A stretch of DNA of 35,090 bases from CAYPLH01 sp964411505 (GCA_964411505.1 CAYPLH010000041.1:1-35090), one strand, 5' to 3'; counted from the stretch's first letter, positions 7,728 to 16,850 are shown. Numbers and translations: made by a program. Notes: generated by a model not told the origin, from the letters alone.

Positions 7728-8057
7728 CTAAACCTTTTCAAACCTCTCCACATCAAGTACAAAAATTGTAGCACCACCAACAACCACTTCAACAGGATAT
7801 GGCATAAAAGCTGCTCCCATACCATTAGGCGAAATAGTTGAATTTGCAATTTGTTTTCGGCTTTTTGACCGTTTCTTGATTATCGCAATAACATCATCAA
7901 CCTTATGCTCATCAACGCCCACTAGTAAAGTGGTGTTCCCGGACTTTAAAAAGCCTCCGGTAGAACACAGTTTGGTTACACTAAAGTCGTTCTCATTAAG
8001 GCTTTTCATCACCTTATGTCCATCTTCATCATTTACTATTGCAAACACGAGCTTCAT
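7728..8057 (-). CDS. darA: Cyclic di-AMP receptor, PII-like (DarA/PstA, YaaQ)
   Basis: A 109-residue PII-like trimeric protein of DUF970, shown in Bacillus, Listeria and Staphylococcus to bind cyclic di-AMP. The diagnostic N-terminal MKLVFAIV, the invariant TGGFLKSGNTTLLVG and the C-terminal VEVVVGGATIFVLDVERF are all present. Length matches the family. ATG 8057 has GAGGGGG nine bases upstream. It lies between tmk and yaaR as in Bacillus. Its downstream target is not known from this window. Confidence 0.95.
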   Translation of the reverse strand: MKLVFAIVNDEDGHKVMKSLNENDFSVTKLCSTGGFLKSGNTTLLVGVDEHKVDDVIAIIKKRSKSRKQIANSTISPNGMGAAFMPYPVEVVVGGATIFVLDVERFEKV

Positions 8058-8184
8058 AAAAATGCCCCCTCGTATAATTAGTTATTATTAACCAGCTCCC
8101 TATATACTTTGGGCGATTATCAAAGCTTTGTCACACTATTTTGCATTTATCGGCGGATAAAGCTAAATCCCATCCTTTGGGGAG

Positions 8185-8817
8185 CTAGATTATTAACTTG
8201 TTAAGATAAACACAGACATCATCATAAACTTCACTTATCTGTCTGTTGCTTTTTATAGTTTTAATTCTTTCAGGATACATAGCCGCCAATGCTTTATATC
8301 CGCTATATACCCTATTATGAAAATCAATATTTTCCTTTTCCATTCTATCTGCTTCATCCGATCGTATTCTTTTCAAAGTAACAGCAGGCTCAATATCAAA
8401 AAAGAATGTAATATCCGGCTCAATTCCGCTCAGTGCAACAGCATTAACCTGCATTATGATATCTGTGTCGATTCCTCTTCCAAACCCCTGATATGCATAA
8501 CTTGAGTCAACAAACCTGTCACAAATAACAACCTTTCCAGCTAATATGCAAGGTTTGATCACCTCATGTACAAGCTGCGCCCTTGCAGATGCGTAAAGCA
8601 TCATTTCGGTTATTTCACCCATTTTCGCGTTACCATTGTCAAGCAGTATTTCTCGGATTTTTTCGCTTATATCAGTGCCACCAGGTTCCCTTGTCAAAAT
8701 CACTTCATAATCGCGATCTTTGAAAAAGTTTCTGATTAATTCTATCTGGGTGCTCTTTCCTGACCTGTCAATACCTTCACAGGTTATAAAAATACCTTTT
8801 CTTATTTGCTTTTGCAT
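8185..8817 (-). CDS. tmk: Thymidylate kinase
   Basis: Phosphorylates dTMP to dTDP. The 210-residue product shows the P-loop EGIDRSGKST (residues 14-23), LTREPGGT, the DRFVDSSYAYQG substrate region and a lid segment RSDEADRME. ATG 8817 has AGGTGA seven bases upstream. It is the first conserved gene of the tmk-yaaQ-yaaR-holB block. Confidence 0.97.
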   Translation of the reverse strand: MQKQIRKGIFITCEGIDRSGKSTQIELIRNFFKDRDYEVILTREPGGTDISEKIREILLDNGNAKMGEITEMMLYASARAQLVHEVIKPCILAGKVVICDRFVDSSYAYQGFGRGIDTDIIMQVNAVALSGIEPDITFFFDIEPAVTLKRIRSDEADRMEKENIDFHNRVYSGYKALAAMYPERIKTIKSNRQISEVYDDVCVYLNKLII

Positions 8818-8844
8818 TTATTTTCACCTGATTTTATTATAGCA

Positions 8845-10263
8845 TTAAATTAAAATATTTACTACCATTTTTTTGTCAATCCCATTTACCTTACCACCTA
8901 CATAAATTACGTTATAAACATACTCAACTACTTCTTTTGTAATTAACTCACCTGGAACAACTAATGGGATACCTGGTGGATATGGTGTAATAAACTCTCC
9001 AGAAATTTGACCAGCTGCATCTTTAAGACCAACTCCCTTTTGCGGCATCAGTGAAGCTTCCTCTATGCTTATTGATGCCTTGGGAATATCGGGCACTGGC
9101 ATGGTAAAACTAGATATTTTTTTAGAACTGCTGCTATTGGCAATATCCCTCACCGCCAAAAACAACTTTTTAAAAAAAGTTCTTTTGTCAGACACTGTAG
9201 CTATGCAGACAATGTTATGTAAGTCCGACATCTCAACCTGAATACTGTACCTTTCACGCAGAATTCTTTCTGCCTCATATCCACACAATCCTTTAAACTG
9301 TACTACTATTCTGGTCGGATCATGAATACCTTCTTCTAGTTGGTTTTGCGTCAGAACACATATATTTAAAAGAGACCCCAAAAGATTATTAAATTCATCA
9401 ATATATTCTAAAAGCTTGGTAAGCATCGCATCCCCACGCTCTTGCATAATGGCACGTGCAATATCCAAAGAACACAAAACAGGATATGAAGGACTGCTTG
9501 TCTGAAGCATTCGTAGATTGTTCTTAAGCTTACGAGTGTCAATCTGTCTGCCGTTTACATGCAAATAAGCCCCTTGAGTAAGTGCAGGAAGAGTTTTGTG
9601 GGCACTTTGAATAACCAAATCCGCTCCTTGTTTTATACTTGTTGGCGGAACTCTCTTACAAAAACCAAAATGGGCACCATGTGCTTCATCAACAATTAAT
9701 ATTTTACCGTATGAGTGCACCAGATCACTTATTTTTTTTATGTCGGAACAAATACCGTAATAGTTTGGACGCGTTATTAGAACGCCTCGTGCTTTCGGAT
9801 GTTTTTTAAGCGCATCACGAATGAAATCCGGTCTTATTATAGACGAAATACCAAAATCACTATTGAAGTCAGGCTTTACATAAACTGGCTTAACACCCCA
9901 TAAAACTAGAGCGCTGAATACAGATTTATGGCAATCACGTCCAATGATAAGTGTATCGCCCTTATTGCATACAGTTCTAATAGCTGCAAGTATTCCGCAA
10001 GTAGAACCGTTAACAAGAAAATATGTCTTATCTGCTCCAAAAGCCGAAGCTGCCAGTTTCTCAGCCTTAAGGATAGCATCCTCGGGATAATGTAGATTAT
10101 CGGTACCGGGTATCTCAGTGATATCATATTCAGAGACTCTGTGTGAAAACTCTGTGGGAAGCCCTATTCCAAGCTTATGCCCGGGCATATGAAACGGAAC
10201 TGTTTGGGACTTGGCATAGTTTTTAACTGCATCAAACAATGGAGTCTCCCACATAATTTGCAT
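8845..10263 (-). CDS. PLP-dependent Orn/Lys/Arg decarboxylase (YaaO/SpeA family)
   Basis: A fold-type I decarboxylase of about 472 residues. PFHMPGHK lies near the N terminus, LVNGSTCGILAAI follows, the cofactor motif is DEAHGAHFGF and the Schiff-base Lys is in SAHKTLPALTQGAYLH. The C-terminal domain ends with TPYPPGIPLVVPGE, typical of the family. It occupies the position of Bacillus yaaO beside tmk. AGGAGG at 10267-10272 lies 3 bases before ATG 10263 and 12 before ATG 10254, so the start is uncertain by three codons. The substrate (arginine, lysine or ornithine) cannot be decided from sequence. Confidence 0.92.
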   Translation of the reverse strand: MQIMWETPLFDAVKNYAKSQTVPFHMPGHKLGIGLPTEFSHRVSEYDITEIPGTDNLHYPEDAILKAEKLAASAFGADKTYFLVNGSTCGILAAIRTVCNKGDTLIIGRDCHKSVFSALVLWGVKPVYVKPDFNSDFGISSIIRPDFIRDALKKHPKARGVLITRPNYYGICSDIKKISDLVHSYGKILIVDEAHGAHFGFCKRVPPTSIKQGADLVIQSAHKTLPALTQGAYLHVNGRQIDTRKLKNNLRMLQTSSPSYPVLCSLDIARAIMQERGDAMLTKLLEYIDEFNNLLGSLLNICVLTQNQLEEGIHDPTRIVVQFKGLCGYEAERILRERYSIQVEMSDLHNIVCIATVSDKRTFFKKLFLAVRDIANSSSSKKISSFTMPVPDIPKASISIEEASLMPQKGVGLKDAAGQISGEFITPYPPGIPLVVPGELITKEVVEYVYNVIYVGGKVNGIDKKMVVNILI

Positions 10264-10270
10264 ATTCCTC

Positions 10271-11443
10271 CTATATTCTGGCAACTCCCGTATCTCTTGC
10301 TGCTTGCGCCACTGCTTTTGCTACAACTTTTGCAACTCTAGTATCAAATGCACTTGGAATTATATATTCAGCATTAAGCTCATTATCACTTATTAAAGAG
10401 CTAATCGCCTCTGCGGCGGCAATTTTCATACGGTCATTTATATCAGAAGCCCTTACATCCAAAGCCCCTCGGAAAATGCCTGGAAATGCAAGAACATTAT
10501 TAATCTGATTCGGGAAATCCGATCTGCCTGTACCAATGACTTTTGCTCCTGCTTTTTTGGCTTCATCAGGCATGATTTCGGGGATTGGATTAGCCATAGT
10601 AAAAACTATCGGATCCCGAGCCATGTTTCTTAACATTTCACCTGTTAAAACCCCCGGTGCTGACAATCCAATAAATACATCGCAGCCTTCCAAAACTTCC
10701 TTTAGTGTTCCTTTTTTGTTTTCCGGATTGGATATTCGCGCCATCTCAGCCTTTTCTACATTAAGATTATCGCGCCCCTCATAAATAGCTCCTTTTGTGT
10801 CACATAATATAACCTTCCTTAGCCCCATGCTCATCATCAACTTGGTGACTGCTATTCCTGCTGCTCCCGAGCCATTTACAACAACACTGATATCTTTTAT
10901 ACCTTTTTTCACAATTTTAAGCGCATTAATCATTGCTGCTAAAGTTACTATCGCAGTACCATGTTGGTCGTCATGAAATATTGGTATATCGCACTCTTTT
11001 TTTAGCCGTCTCTCAATCTCAAAACATCTGGGTGCTGAAATATCCTCAAGATTTATTCCCCCAAAGCTCCCTGATATAAGTGTAATTGTGTTAACTATTT
11101 CATCCACACTTTTAGACTTTATACAAAGCGGAAAAGCATCAACCTCTCCAAATGTTTTAAACAAAACACACTTTCCTTCCATAACAGGCATTCCTGCCTC
11201 CGGACCTATATCGCCCAGACCCAAAACGGCTGTGCCATCGGTCACTACCGCAACCATATTCCATCTTCTTGTGTACTCATACGATAGATTAACATCCTTC
11301 ATAATCTCAAGACAGGGTTCTGCCACCCCAGGTGTATATGCCAAAGTAAGATCCTTCGCATTTTTCACCGGTGCCCTACTTGATATTTCAATTTTTCCAT
11401 TCCATTCCCTATGCATTTTCAGGGCTTCTTCTTGTATTGTCAT
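10271..11443 (-). CDS. Malic enzyme (malate to pyruvate, NAD(P)-dependent)
   Basis: A 390-residue short bacterial malic enzyme. It has SRAPVKNAKDLTLAYTPGVA, TDGTAVLGLGDIGP, the metal-binding region FHDDQHGTAIV and the dinucleotide motif VVNGSGAAGIA. It decarboxylates malate oxidatively, linking C4 acids to pyruvate, which is common in clostridial fermentation. ATG 11443 has GGAGG five bases upstream and overlaps the end of coaX by 35 bases. Cofactor preference is not certain. Confidence 0.94.
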   Translation of the reverse strand: MTIQEEALKMHREWNGKIEISSRAPVKNAKDLTLAYTPGVAEPCLEIMKDVNLSYEYTRRWNMVAVVTDGTAVLGLGDIGPEAGMPVMEGKCVLFKTFGEVDAFPLCIKSKSVDEIVNTITLISGSFGGINLEDISAPRCFEIERRLKKECDIPIFHDDQHGTAIVTLAAMINALKIVKKGIKDISVVVNGSGAAGIAVTKLMMSMGLRKVILCDTKGAIYEGRDNLNVEKAEMARISNPENKKGTLKEVLEGCDVFIGLSAPGVLTGEMLRNMARDPIVFTMANPIPEIMPDEAKKAGAKVIGTGRSDFPNQINNVLAFPGIFRGALDVRASDINDRMKIAAAEAISSLISDNELNAEYIIPSAFDTRVAKVVAKAVAQAARDTGVARI

Positions 11444-12218
11444 ATGTTCCTCCGATATTTTTTTCGTAAACTATTCTTAATCCTTCCAGTGTGAGATTAC
11501 CATTTACTTTGTCAATACATTTACATTCACTGGATATTAATCTTGATAAACCGCCGGTTGCTACTACCTTAATATTCTTTTCGCCCATCTCTTCTTTCAT
11601 AAGCGCAACGATGTGCTCAACCTGACCTGCATAGCCGTATATTATTCCTGATTGCATGCTTGCTACAGTATTTCTTCCGATAACCCTGTCAGGTTTATAA
11701 AGATCAATTCGTGGTAACTTAGCAGTCTTTTCAAATAACGATTCTGTAGCAACCTTAACTCCGGGGCATATAACAGCTCCAAGATAATCTCCTATTGAAT
11801 TGATCGCAGAGAAAGTTGTAGCTGTTCCAAAATCAACAACAATTACTGGTCCTTTATACACTTCATAGGCCGCAACCGAATTTACAATAATATCAGCGCC
11901 AAGCTCCCTTGGCGTTTCAACCCTAACATTTATTCCTGTCTTTACTCCAGGACCTACAATTATTGGGGTTATGTTAAAATATTTTTGAATTGCATTTTCC
12001 AAAGAATTCATTATTGGAGGCACAACACTGGAAATAACTACTGCCTTTATTTGGTTTTCATCAATGTTCTGATGATGCAAAAGCCCCAGCATAGAAAATC
12101 CTAATTCATCATAGGTTTTATCCTTATCTGTACTCATTCTCCAATTCGCCAGAAGTCTTTTTCCGTCATAAACACCCATAATCACATTTGTATTGCCTAC
12201 ATCAATAACAAAAATCAT
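11409..12218 (-). CDS. coaX: Type III pantothenate kinase
   Basis: First step of coenzyme A synthesis. The 269-residue ASKHA-fold enzyme shows DVGNTNVIMGVYDG at residues 6-19, GPGVKTGINV, ELGADIIVNSVAAYE and VVDFGTATTFSAI, diagnostic of CoaX. The start is ATG 12218 with GGAG upstream. It lies downstream of birA with one small gene between; birA-coaX adjacency is frequent in clostridia. The C-terminal tail runs into the malic enzyme gene. Confidence 0.96.
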   Translation of the reverse strand: MIFVIDVGNTNVIMGVYDGKRLLANWRMSTDKDKTYDELGFSMLGLLHHQNIDENQIKAVVISSVVPPIMNSLENAIQKYFNITPIIVGPGVKTGINVRVETPRELGADIIVNSVAAYEVYKGPVIVVDFGTATTFSAINSIGDYLGAVICPGVKVATESLFEKTAKLPRIDLYKPDRVIGRNTVASMQSGIIYGYAGQVEHIVALMKEEMGEKNIKVVATGGLSRLISSECKCIDKVNGNLTLEGLRIVYEKNIGGTYDNTRRSPENA

Positions 12219-12245
12219 AAATCCACACTCCTACCTAGCTTCCTC

Positions 12246-12575
12246 TTACAACCCCAGCTTCAAACTTCTAATCTCTTTAATTTCAAGCTGAATTTCCTTC
12301 TCTATTCTTGTTATATCAACTTTTATATCATCAATAGTCTCCTCTGCCCTGATATTTTTATTATATCGGGGTTTTTGTGAATAATTGCTTTTTACTCTTT
12401 GCTTTTTATTTCTTTTATCGTTGAAATTCTCACTATTTTCAGAGGGCTTAGCACCCCTGCCTTTTGTATTGCTACCCGAATTGTTTCTGTTATAATTGTT
12501 TCCTGCTTTTCTTGAGTTATTATTTCTTCCTTTTTCCTTCTCACCTTTTTTACCTGGTACTTCATTTTTCACCAA
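12246..12575 (-). CDS. small basic low-complexity protein with C-terminal helix
   Basis: About 109 residues. The first two thirds are rich in Lys, Arg, Asn, Ser and Gly and predicted disordered (for example GRNNNSRKAGNNYNRN). The last 30 residues alternate charge (DDIKVDITRIEKEIQLEIKE) and should form a short coiled coil. The start is ambiguous: TTG 12575 lies 8 bases and GTG 12572 11 bases after AAGGAG. It lies between birA and coaX on the same strand, 27 bases from coaX, so it is probably co-transcribed. I do not recognise it; RNA or nucleic-acid binding is possible from charge alone. Confidence 0.6.
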   Translation of the reverse strand: MVKNEVPGKKGEKEKGRNNNSRKAGNNYNRNNSGSNTKGRGAKPSENSENFNDKRNKKQRVKSNYSQKPRYNKNIRAEETIDDIKVDITRIEKEIQLEIKEIRSLKLGL

Positions 12576-12621
12576 ACAAAACACTCCTTACAAAATAATT
12601 TTATCGACCCATTAACCAAGC

Positions 12622-13614
12622 CTATACATATCCTTTCATTCCTCTTATTGATATTTCACCGGAGGATACCTCATGCACTGTACCATTACCGCAGTCAACC
12701 ACAAGGCTCCCATCACTTGCAATATCTATAGCTTTCCCTCTAAACTCTTCATTTATATTTATAACCCTGACTTGTTTCCCCAAGGTTACAGAATGATTCT
12801 TCCACTCGCTTATAATATCTTGAGTAAATCCAAAAGCAATTTTTTCGTACCAGATGTCAAATTCAGCAAGTATATTACTTAAAAGTACACTCCTTTGTGG
12901 TAATACTTTATCTCCCGCAGCCATTTTCAAAGATCCCGCAGCTTCTCTTATTTCTTCAGGAAAGTCTTCCTCCTCATGTAGTACATTTAAGCCAATACCC
13001 ACAATGATATAATTTACACTATCCATTTCAGTGCTCATTTCAGTTAATATACCACATATTTTTTGTCCGTTTACAACAATATCATTAGGCCATTTTATTC
13101 CTGTGCTTATTCCTGTTACTTGTTTAATACTTCGCACTACTGCCACACCAGCGGCCAAAGTTATTATTTGCACATCTTTAGGCAACAACTTGGGTCTTAA
13201 TATTATGGACATCCATATTCCTTTACCAGGTATTGAGCTCCAGTTTCTTCCTAGTCTACCTCTACCACTTATCTGACACTCAGCCACAATCACCACTTTT
13301 TCACCTAATTCTTCAGCAGCAATTCTTTTTGCAAGGCTGTTTGTGGAATCAACTTTTTCATAGCATCTTACATCCTTCCACGAGGTCTTGTGTCCAAGTT
13401 TATCTAATATTTCAAACGAGTTCAAAACATCATTACCCTGCAGAAGTCGGTAACCTTTGTTTTTTACAGAATCAAAACAATATCCTTCATTCTTAAGTTC
13501 TTTAATGTATTTCCACACCATCGTTCTGGATATTCCTAATTCTACACTTATCTTCTCCCCAGATACAAATTCTGTTTCAGAAGATCGTAACATTTTAAGT
13601 ATTTTATATTTCAT
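12622..13614 (-). CDS. birA: Bifunctional biotin-[acetyl-CoA-carboxylase] ligase / biotin repressor
   Basis: A 330-residue BirA. The N-terminal winged helix-turn-helix (residues 1-60, with SGEKISVELGISRTMVWKYI) binds biotin operators. The ligase core has SGRGRLGR (116-123), GIKWPNDIVV and GQKICGILTE. The C-terminal SH3-like domain ends the protein. It attaches biotin to carboxylases and represses biotin genes. No close Shine-Dalgarno precedes ATG 13614: the nearest, AGGAGT (complement of 13633-13638), is about 18 bases away within an inverted repeat (13622-13628 with 13659-13665). Confidence 0.95.
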   Translation of the reverse strand: MKYKILKMLRSSETEFVSGEKISVELGISRTMVWKYIKELKNEGYCFDSVKNKGYRLLQGNDVLNSFEILDKLGHKTSWKDVRCYEKVDSTNSLAKRIAAEELGEKVVIVAECQISGRGRLGRNWSSIPGKGIWMSIILRPKLLPKDVQIITLAAGVAVVRSIKQVTGISTGIKWPNDIVVNGQKICGILTEMSTEMDSVNYIIVGIGLNVLHEEEDFPEEIREAAGSLKMAAGDKVLPQRSVLLSNILAEFDIWYEKIAFGFTQDIISEWKNHSVTLGKQVRVININEEFRGKAIDIASDGSLVVDCGNGTVHEVSSGEISIRGMKGYV

Positions 13615-13621
13615 AGTCTTA

Positions 13622-13665
13622 TGGGGTTAAAGACTCCTGACTTTTGTAATGTGAGCAAAACCCCA
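13622..13665. promoter_or_regulatory. inverted repeat enclosing the birA leader
   Basis: TGGGGTT (13622-13628) and AACCCCA (13659-13665) are perfectly complementary across a 30-base loop that contains the only AGGAGT-like ribosome site before birA. It could act as a translational control element or be a decayed terminator of the upstream gene; no T tract follows. Confidence 0.35.
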
Positions 13666-13729
13666 GTTACACTACCTTTCTTTCTACTAATAGAATTCTT
13701 GAGCTTAGACCCTAATTAACTTATTCTAA

Positions 13730-14356
13730 CTAAGATTTGCTAAGGTCAGGTCTTTCAATTATGCAAAATCTATCTGTCAAATTATCAATAAAAACAACAT
13801 AATTCAAATCAGAACATTCAATCTTCCTAAACCGCTCTTTCTTCTCAAGAGCATCGTAAAAATAATATAGTATGGCATCATTAAACCTCTCGTGCTCATC
13901 CTTCAGACCCTCAATAATATTATTAAGATAAAGATCTTCAGAATTATCATAAAGCACCGGAGAATCAAGACTTTTATTAAGAACACTGATTTGACCATAT
14001 ATTACAGTTGAAAATATGAGGCATTCAGGTATTCTGTATGTTCCAAATATGTACTGCTCCAAAGGAATCAGTGTTTTATAGTACAAATTCATGATATCAG
14101 AATTGTCACATCCAGCAAGGTAAATACTCTTATCGGCTACATAGCAATACTTTGACAGCAATTCTAGTTTAACGCACTTTAGGCTATCATTATGGAATTT
14201 CTCCATGTCGTCTTTAGGGTTAAGCAAAGCAGATATACACATTTTCTGCTGCCCATCAATATTCACAACCCTGTCATACCATTTTGAAAGCTTGAGACCA
14301 CACTCAACTATGTTTTCGGTTTCTTCTGCAGGTACATAGTAATATACCTCTGCCAA
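13730..14356 (-). CDS. unknown protein downstream of folK
   Basis: About 208 residues, no family recognised. It has no signal peptide or membrane segment and is acidic and tyrosine-rich (LYYKTLIPLEQYIFG, AILYYFYDALEKKERF). A compact cytosolic helical protein is likely. AAGGGGG lies eight bases before a TTG at 14354-14356; a GTG at 14365 overlaps the ribosome site and is less likely. It starts a few bases after the folK stop, so it is presumably the last gene of the folate run, but nothing in it suggests a pterin enzyme. Confidence 0.7.
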   Translation of the reverse strand: MAEVYYYVPAEETENIVECGLKLSKWYDRVVNIDGQQKMCISALLNPKDDMEKFHNDSLKCVKLELLSKYCYVADKSIYLAGCDNSDIMNLYYKTLIPLEQYIFGTYRIPECLIFSTVIYGQISVLNKSLDSPVLYDNSEDLYLNNIIEGLKDEHERFNDAILYYFYDALEKKERFRKIECSDLNYVVFIDNLTDRFCIIERPDLSKS

Positions 14357-14369
14357 GAAAAGCACCCCC

Positions 14370-14867
14370 TTATAAATGCCCCAAAACTTTAACTCCTTTT
14401 ATGTCTTCGCATTTTTTTATATAATTATCTAATATGTTTTTGTCACCATGCCATATATCACGAAGTGGTATCAGCACAAATGCCCTTTCAAACATTCTAG
14501 GGTGAGGAATCTCTAACTCATCCAAATGCATAAAAATATCATCATACAAAAGAATATCCAGATCTATTGTTCTAGGTCCCCACCTTACATCTCGGATCCT
14601 CTTAAGCGCCAACTCAATATGTTGCAGTGTTTTTAGAAGTTCTGCCGGTTCTTTTAAAGTCTTAATCGCTATAACCATATTAAGAAACTTTTGCTGTTCC
14701 TTAACCCCAACAGGATCAGTTTCATATAGTTTTGAAGTTCTGCAAACTTTTAGATCAGGCGTGCTTTTTAAATACTCCAATGCCATACTAATATTACGCC
14801 TTCTGTCCCCAAGGTTTGAGCCCAGACCTATATAAACATTTTTATATATTTCTACTTCTTTTAACAC
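14370..14867 (-). CDS. folK: 2-amino-4-hydroxy-6-hydroxymethyldihydropteridine diphosphokinase
   Basis: HPPK of 165 residues. It transfers pyrophosphate from ATP to the pterin before dihydropteroate synthesis. YIGLGSNLGDR, SKLYETDPVG, RWGPRTIDLDILLYDD and IPHPRMFERAFVL are the standard HPPK motifs. The start is GTG 14867, inside the end of folB (26-base overlap), suggesting coupled translation. Confidence 0.96.
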   Translation of the reverse strand: MLKEVEIYKNVYIGLGSNLGDRRRNISMALEYLKSTPDLKVCRTSKLYETDPVGVKEQQKFLNMVIAIKTLKEPAELLKTLQHIELALKRIRDVRWGPRTIDLDILLYDDIFMHLDELEIPHPRMFERAFVLIPLRDIWHGDKNILDNYIKKCEDIKGVKVLGHL

Positions 14868-15207
14868 TTACACCAACCCAATCAAATTCACCTTCTATTG
14901 GGGCATGTGGTTTTTTTACAGTAACCTCAACTTGTGTAACTCTACTAAAATCCAAAAGAATTCTGCTGCAAATGGATTCAGCTAAGCTTTCCACAAGGCT
15001 AAACCTACGGTTTTCAGTGATCCTCTTTACAGTATTGAATACTTGGGAATAATCCACTGTATCTTCAATTCTGTCTGATTCACATGCTACCTTAAGATCT
15101 GCATTTAATTGAACGTCAACTATAAACTGCTGTCCGTTCAATTGCTCATCCTGTCTTACACCGTGATACCCATAGAATTTCATGTTTCTTAATACAATTT
15201 TATCCAT
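14842..15207 (-). CDS. folB: Dihydroneopterin aldolase
   Basis: A 121-residue DHNA that cleaves dihydroneopterin to 6-hydroxymethyl-dihydropterin and glycolaldehyde. FYGYHGVRQDEQ holds the substrate-region residues, DTVDYSQVF and SLVESLAESI follow, and KKPHAPIEGEFD contains the catalytic Lys region. It starts 15 bases after the folP stop and overlaps folK; folP-folB-folK is a compact minus-strand folate unit. Confidence 0.96.
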   Translation of the reverse strand: MDKIVLRNMKFYGYHGVRQDEQLNGQQFIVDVQLNADLKVACESDRIEDTVDYSQVFNTVKRITENRRFSLVESLAESICSRILLDFSRVTQVEVTVKKPHAPIEGEFDWVGVSVKRSRNI

Positions 15208-15222
15208 AGCATCAACCTCAAT

Positions 15223-16404
15223 CTATAATTTTATCATAGCGTCAGTCATTCTTGCAACCCTGATAATTTCTTTAACATCATGTACTCTAACTATATTAAC
15301 ACCCTTGGATATTCCTAGTGTTACTGTAGCAGCAGTCCCTTCAAGCCGTTCATTTACAGGCAGCTCAAGTATTTTCCCAATAACTGATTTCCTAGAAGTT
15401 CCAAGCAGTATAGGAAGGTTAAGAACTCTAAGCTCTTTTAGCCTGTTCATAACCTCAAGATTCTGTTCAACAGTTTTTCCAAAACCAATTCCCGGGTCAA
15501 CAATTATGCTCTTTTGGTCAATCCCTGACTTAATCGCTATGTCAACGCTCTTTCTAAGATACCTTATTATATCTCCCATCAAATCCTTATATTCAGTATG
15601 TTCACTGTTATGCATTACTATTACTCCAGCACCATATCGTGCAATTACTTCAGCTATTTTCGGGTCTTTTTGCAGCCCCCAAACATCATTGATAATATGC
15701 GCTCCTGCCAATAGTACCTTTTCTGCAACCTGTGCTTTTTGCGTATCGACTGAAATCGGTATATCGATTTCACCCAATAATTTTTCTACAACAGGCAATA
15801 CGCGATTTATTTCTTCTTGTGGGTGCACAGGTGCGTGATCTGGTCTTGTAGATTCTCCTCCCACATCAATTAAATCAGCTCCAAAGCTTACCATTTCCCG
15901 GGCTTTGTTAACAGCCCTTTCTATTGTTGTATATGACCCACCATCTGAAAAAGAATCAGGCGTTACATTTAGTATGCCCATTACAAGTGTTCTGTCATAA
16001 ACAGGCAGGTTGCGATTTTTAAGTACTAACGGCTCTGGCTTCTTACCATCAAAAGCTTCAAGGATTTTTTGTATTTCTTCAGCTATCACCTTTAATGAGC
16101 CTGATTGCATCTTAAGCTTGTACAAAAGTTTGATGTATTGATTATAGCTGCCCATTAGCAGCACATTTGAGCTTTGCTCGCTGCAGTTTGCCACCCCTCT
16201 ATGCACAGCCGCATCTCCGCCCTTACCAAGCATTTCTTGTTTTAGAATATTTGCAGCAAGAGGGCTTATATCCTCAAGCAAAATGTTGATATGAACAGCT
16301 TTTGGAGCAAGCCAACCAAGACCTCCAACATCAACTCCTATATTGCTGATTTGCATCTTGGCTTCATTTAAGTCATTTATAGTAATAATACGTGCATTAG
16401 CCAT
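15223..16404 (-). CDS. folP: Dihydropteroate synthase with N-terminal extension
   Basis: Condenses p-aminobenzoate with the pterin pyrophosphate; sulfonamide target. The protein is 393 residues. The catalytic TIM barrel begins near residue 138 with LVMGILNVTPDSFSDGG, then DVGGESTRPDHAPV and GFGKTVEQNLEVM. The first roughly 130 residues are an extra domain that I have seen described for clostridial FolP, role unclear. I start at ATG 16404 with GGAGGA at 16411-16416, not the upstream frame start at 16434. Upstream lies a palindrome-rich region rather than folE. Confidence 0.95.
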   Translation of the reverse strand: MANARIITINDLNEAKMQISNIGVDVGGLGWLAPKAVHINILLEDISPLAANILKQEMLGKGGDAAVHRGVANCSEQSSNVLLMGSYNQYIKLLYKLKMQSGSLKVIAEEIQKILEAFDGKKPEPLVLKNRNLPVYDRTLVMGILNVTPDSFSDGGSYTTIERAVNKAREMVSFGADLIDVGGESTRPDHAPVHPQEEINRVLPVVEKLLGEIDIPISVDTQKAQVAEKVLLAGAHIINDVWGLQKDPKIAEVIARYGAGVIVMHNSEHTEYKDLMGDIIRYLRKSVDIAIKSGIDQKSIIVDPGIGFGKTVEQNLEVMNRLKELRVLNLPILLGTSRKSVIGKILELPVNERLEGTAATVTLGISKGVNIVRVHDVKEIIRVARMTDAMIKL

Positions 16405-16447
16405 ATCATTTCCTCCAAGCACCCTTGTACACATTAATTATTCTAAC

Positions 16448-16609
16448 ATGCGTTCATGCGTTATTATATCATGAATTTCGAAGAAATTGCATGATATAAT
16501 TGCGCATGTGCGTTTTTGCCTTGGCAAAAAAAATCGCACGCGCATAGATTCCGCCGGAGGCGATATAATAACCTCGGAAACGAGGTTATTATATCATGAA
16601 TTTCGAAGA
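16448..16609. repeat. array of palindromes bounded by 24-bp direct repeats
   Basis: Features in order: tandem CATGCGTT (16448-16463); a 24-bp sequence at 16461-16484 repeated exactly at 16586-16609; a 38-base hairpin 16463-16500 with one bulge; an imperfect GC-rich hairpin 16502-16543 (GCGCATGTGCG against CGCACGCGC); and a perfect 15-bp stem with GAAA tetraloop at 16562-16595. The array occupies the start of the 446-base gap between folP and the orphan gene. The rest of the gap (16610-16850) holds a weaker hairpin near 16779-16806 and TATAAT at 16813-16818. Confidence 0.8.
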
Positions 16610-16850
16610 GATTAATACCCAAAAAGTATAATTTAGTGCATATTCCACAAAAACATGGTGTTAATTTCTTGCCGCTTCATCAAAAATTCACTTGATTTGC
16701 TATATAGTAAAATGTAAAATAGTATCTATATATGTTGAGTTTTTAAATTCGACATGTATTGACACTAACTGATGCCTATCCCTTTTTAGCATAACTAAAA
16801 TAGGGGTTCAAGTATAATAAATATCACTTTTTAAACACAGGAGTTAATAA

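Noticed and set aside
16759..16764. TTGACA upstream of the orphan gene as its -35 box
   Set aside because: No -10 hexamer lies 16-18 bases downstream; the nearest TATAAT (16813-16818) is too far, so only the -10 is noted.
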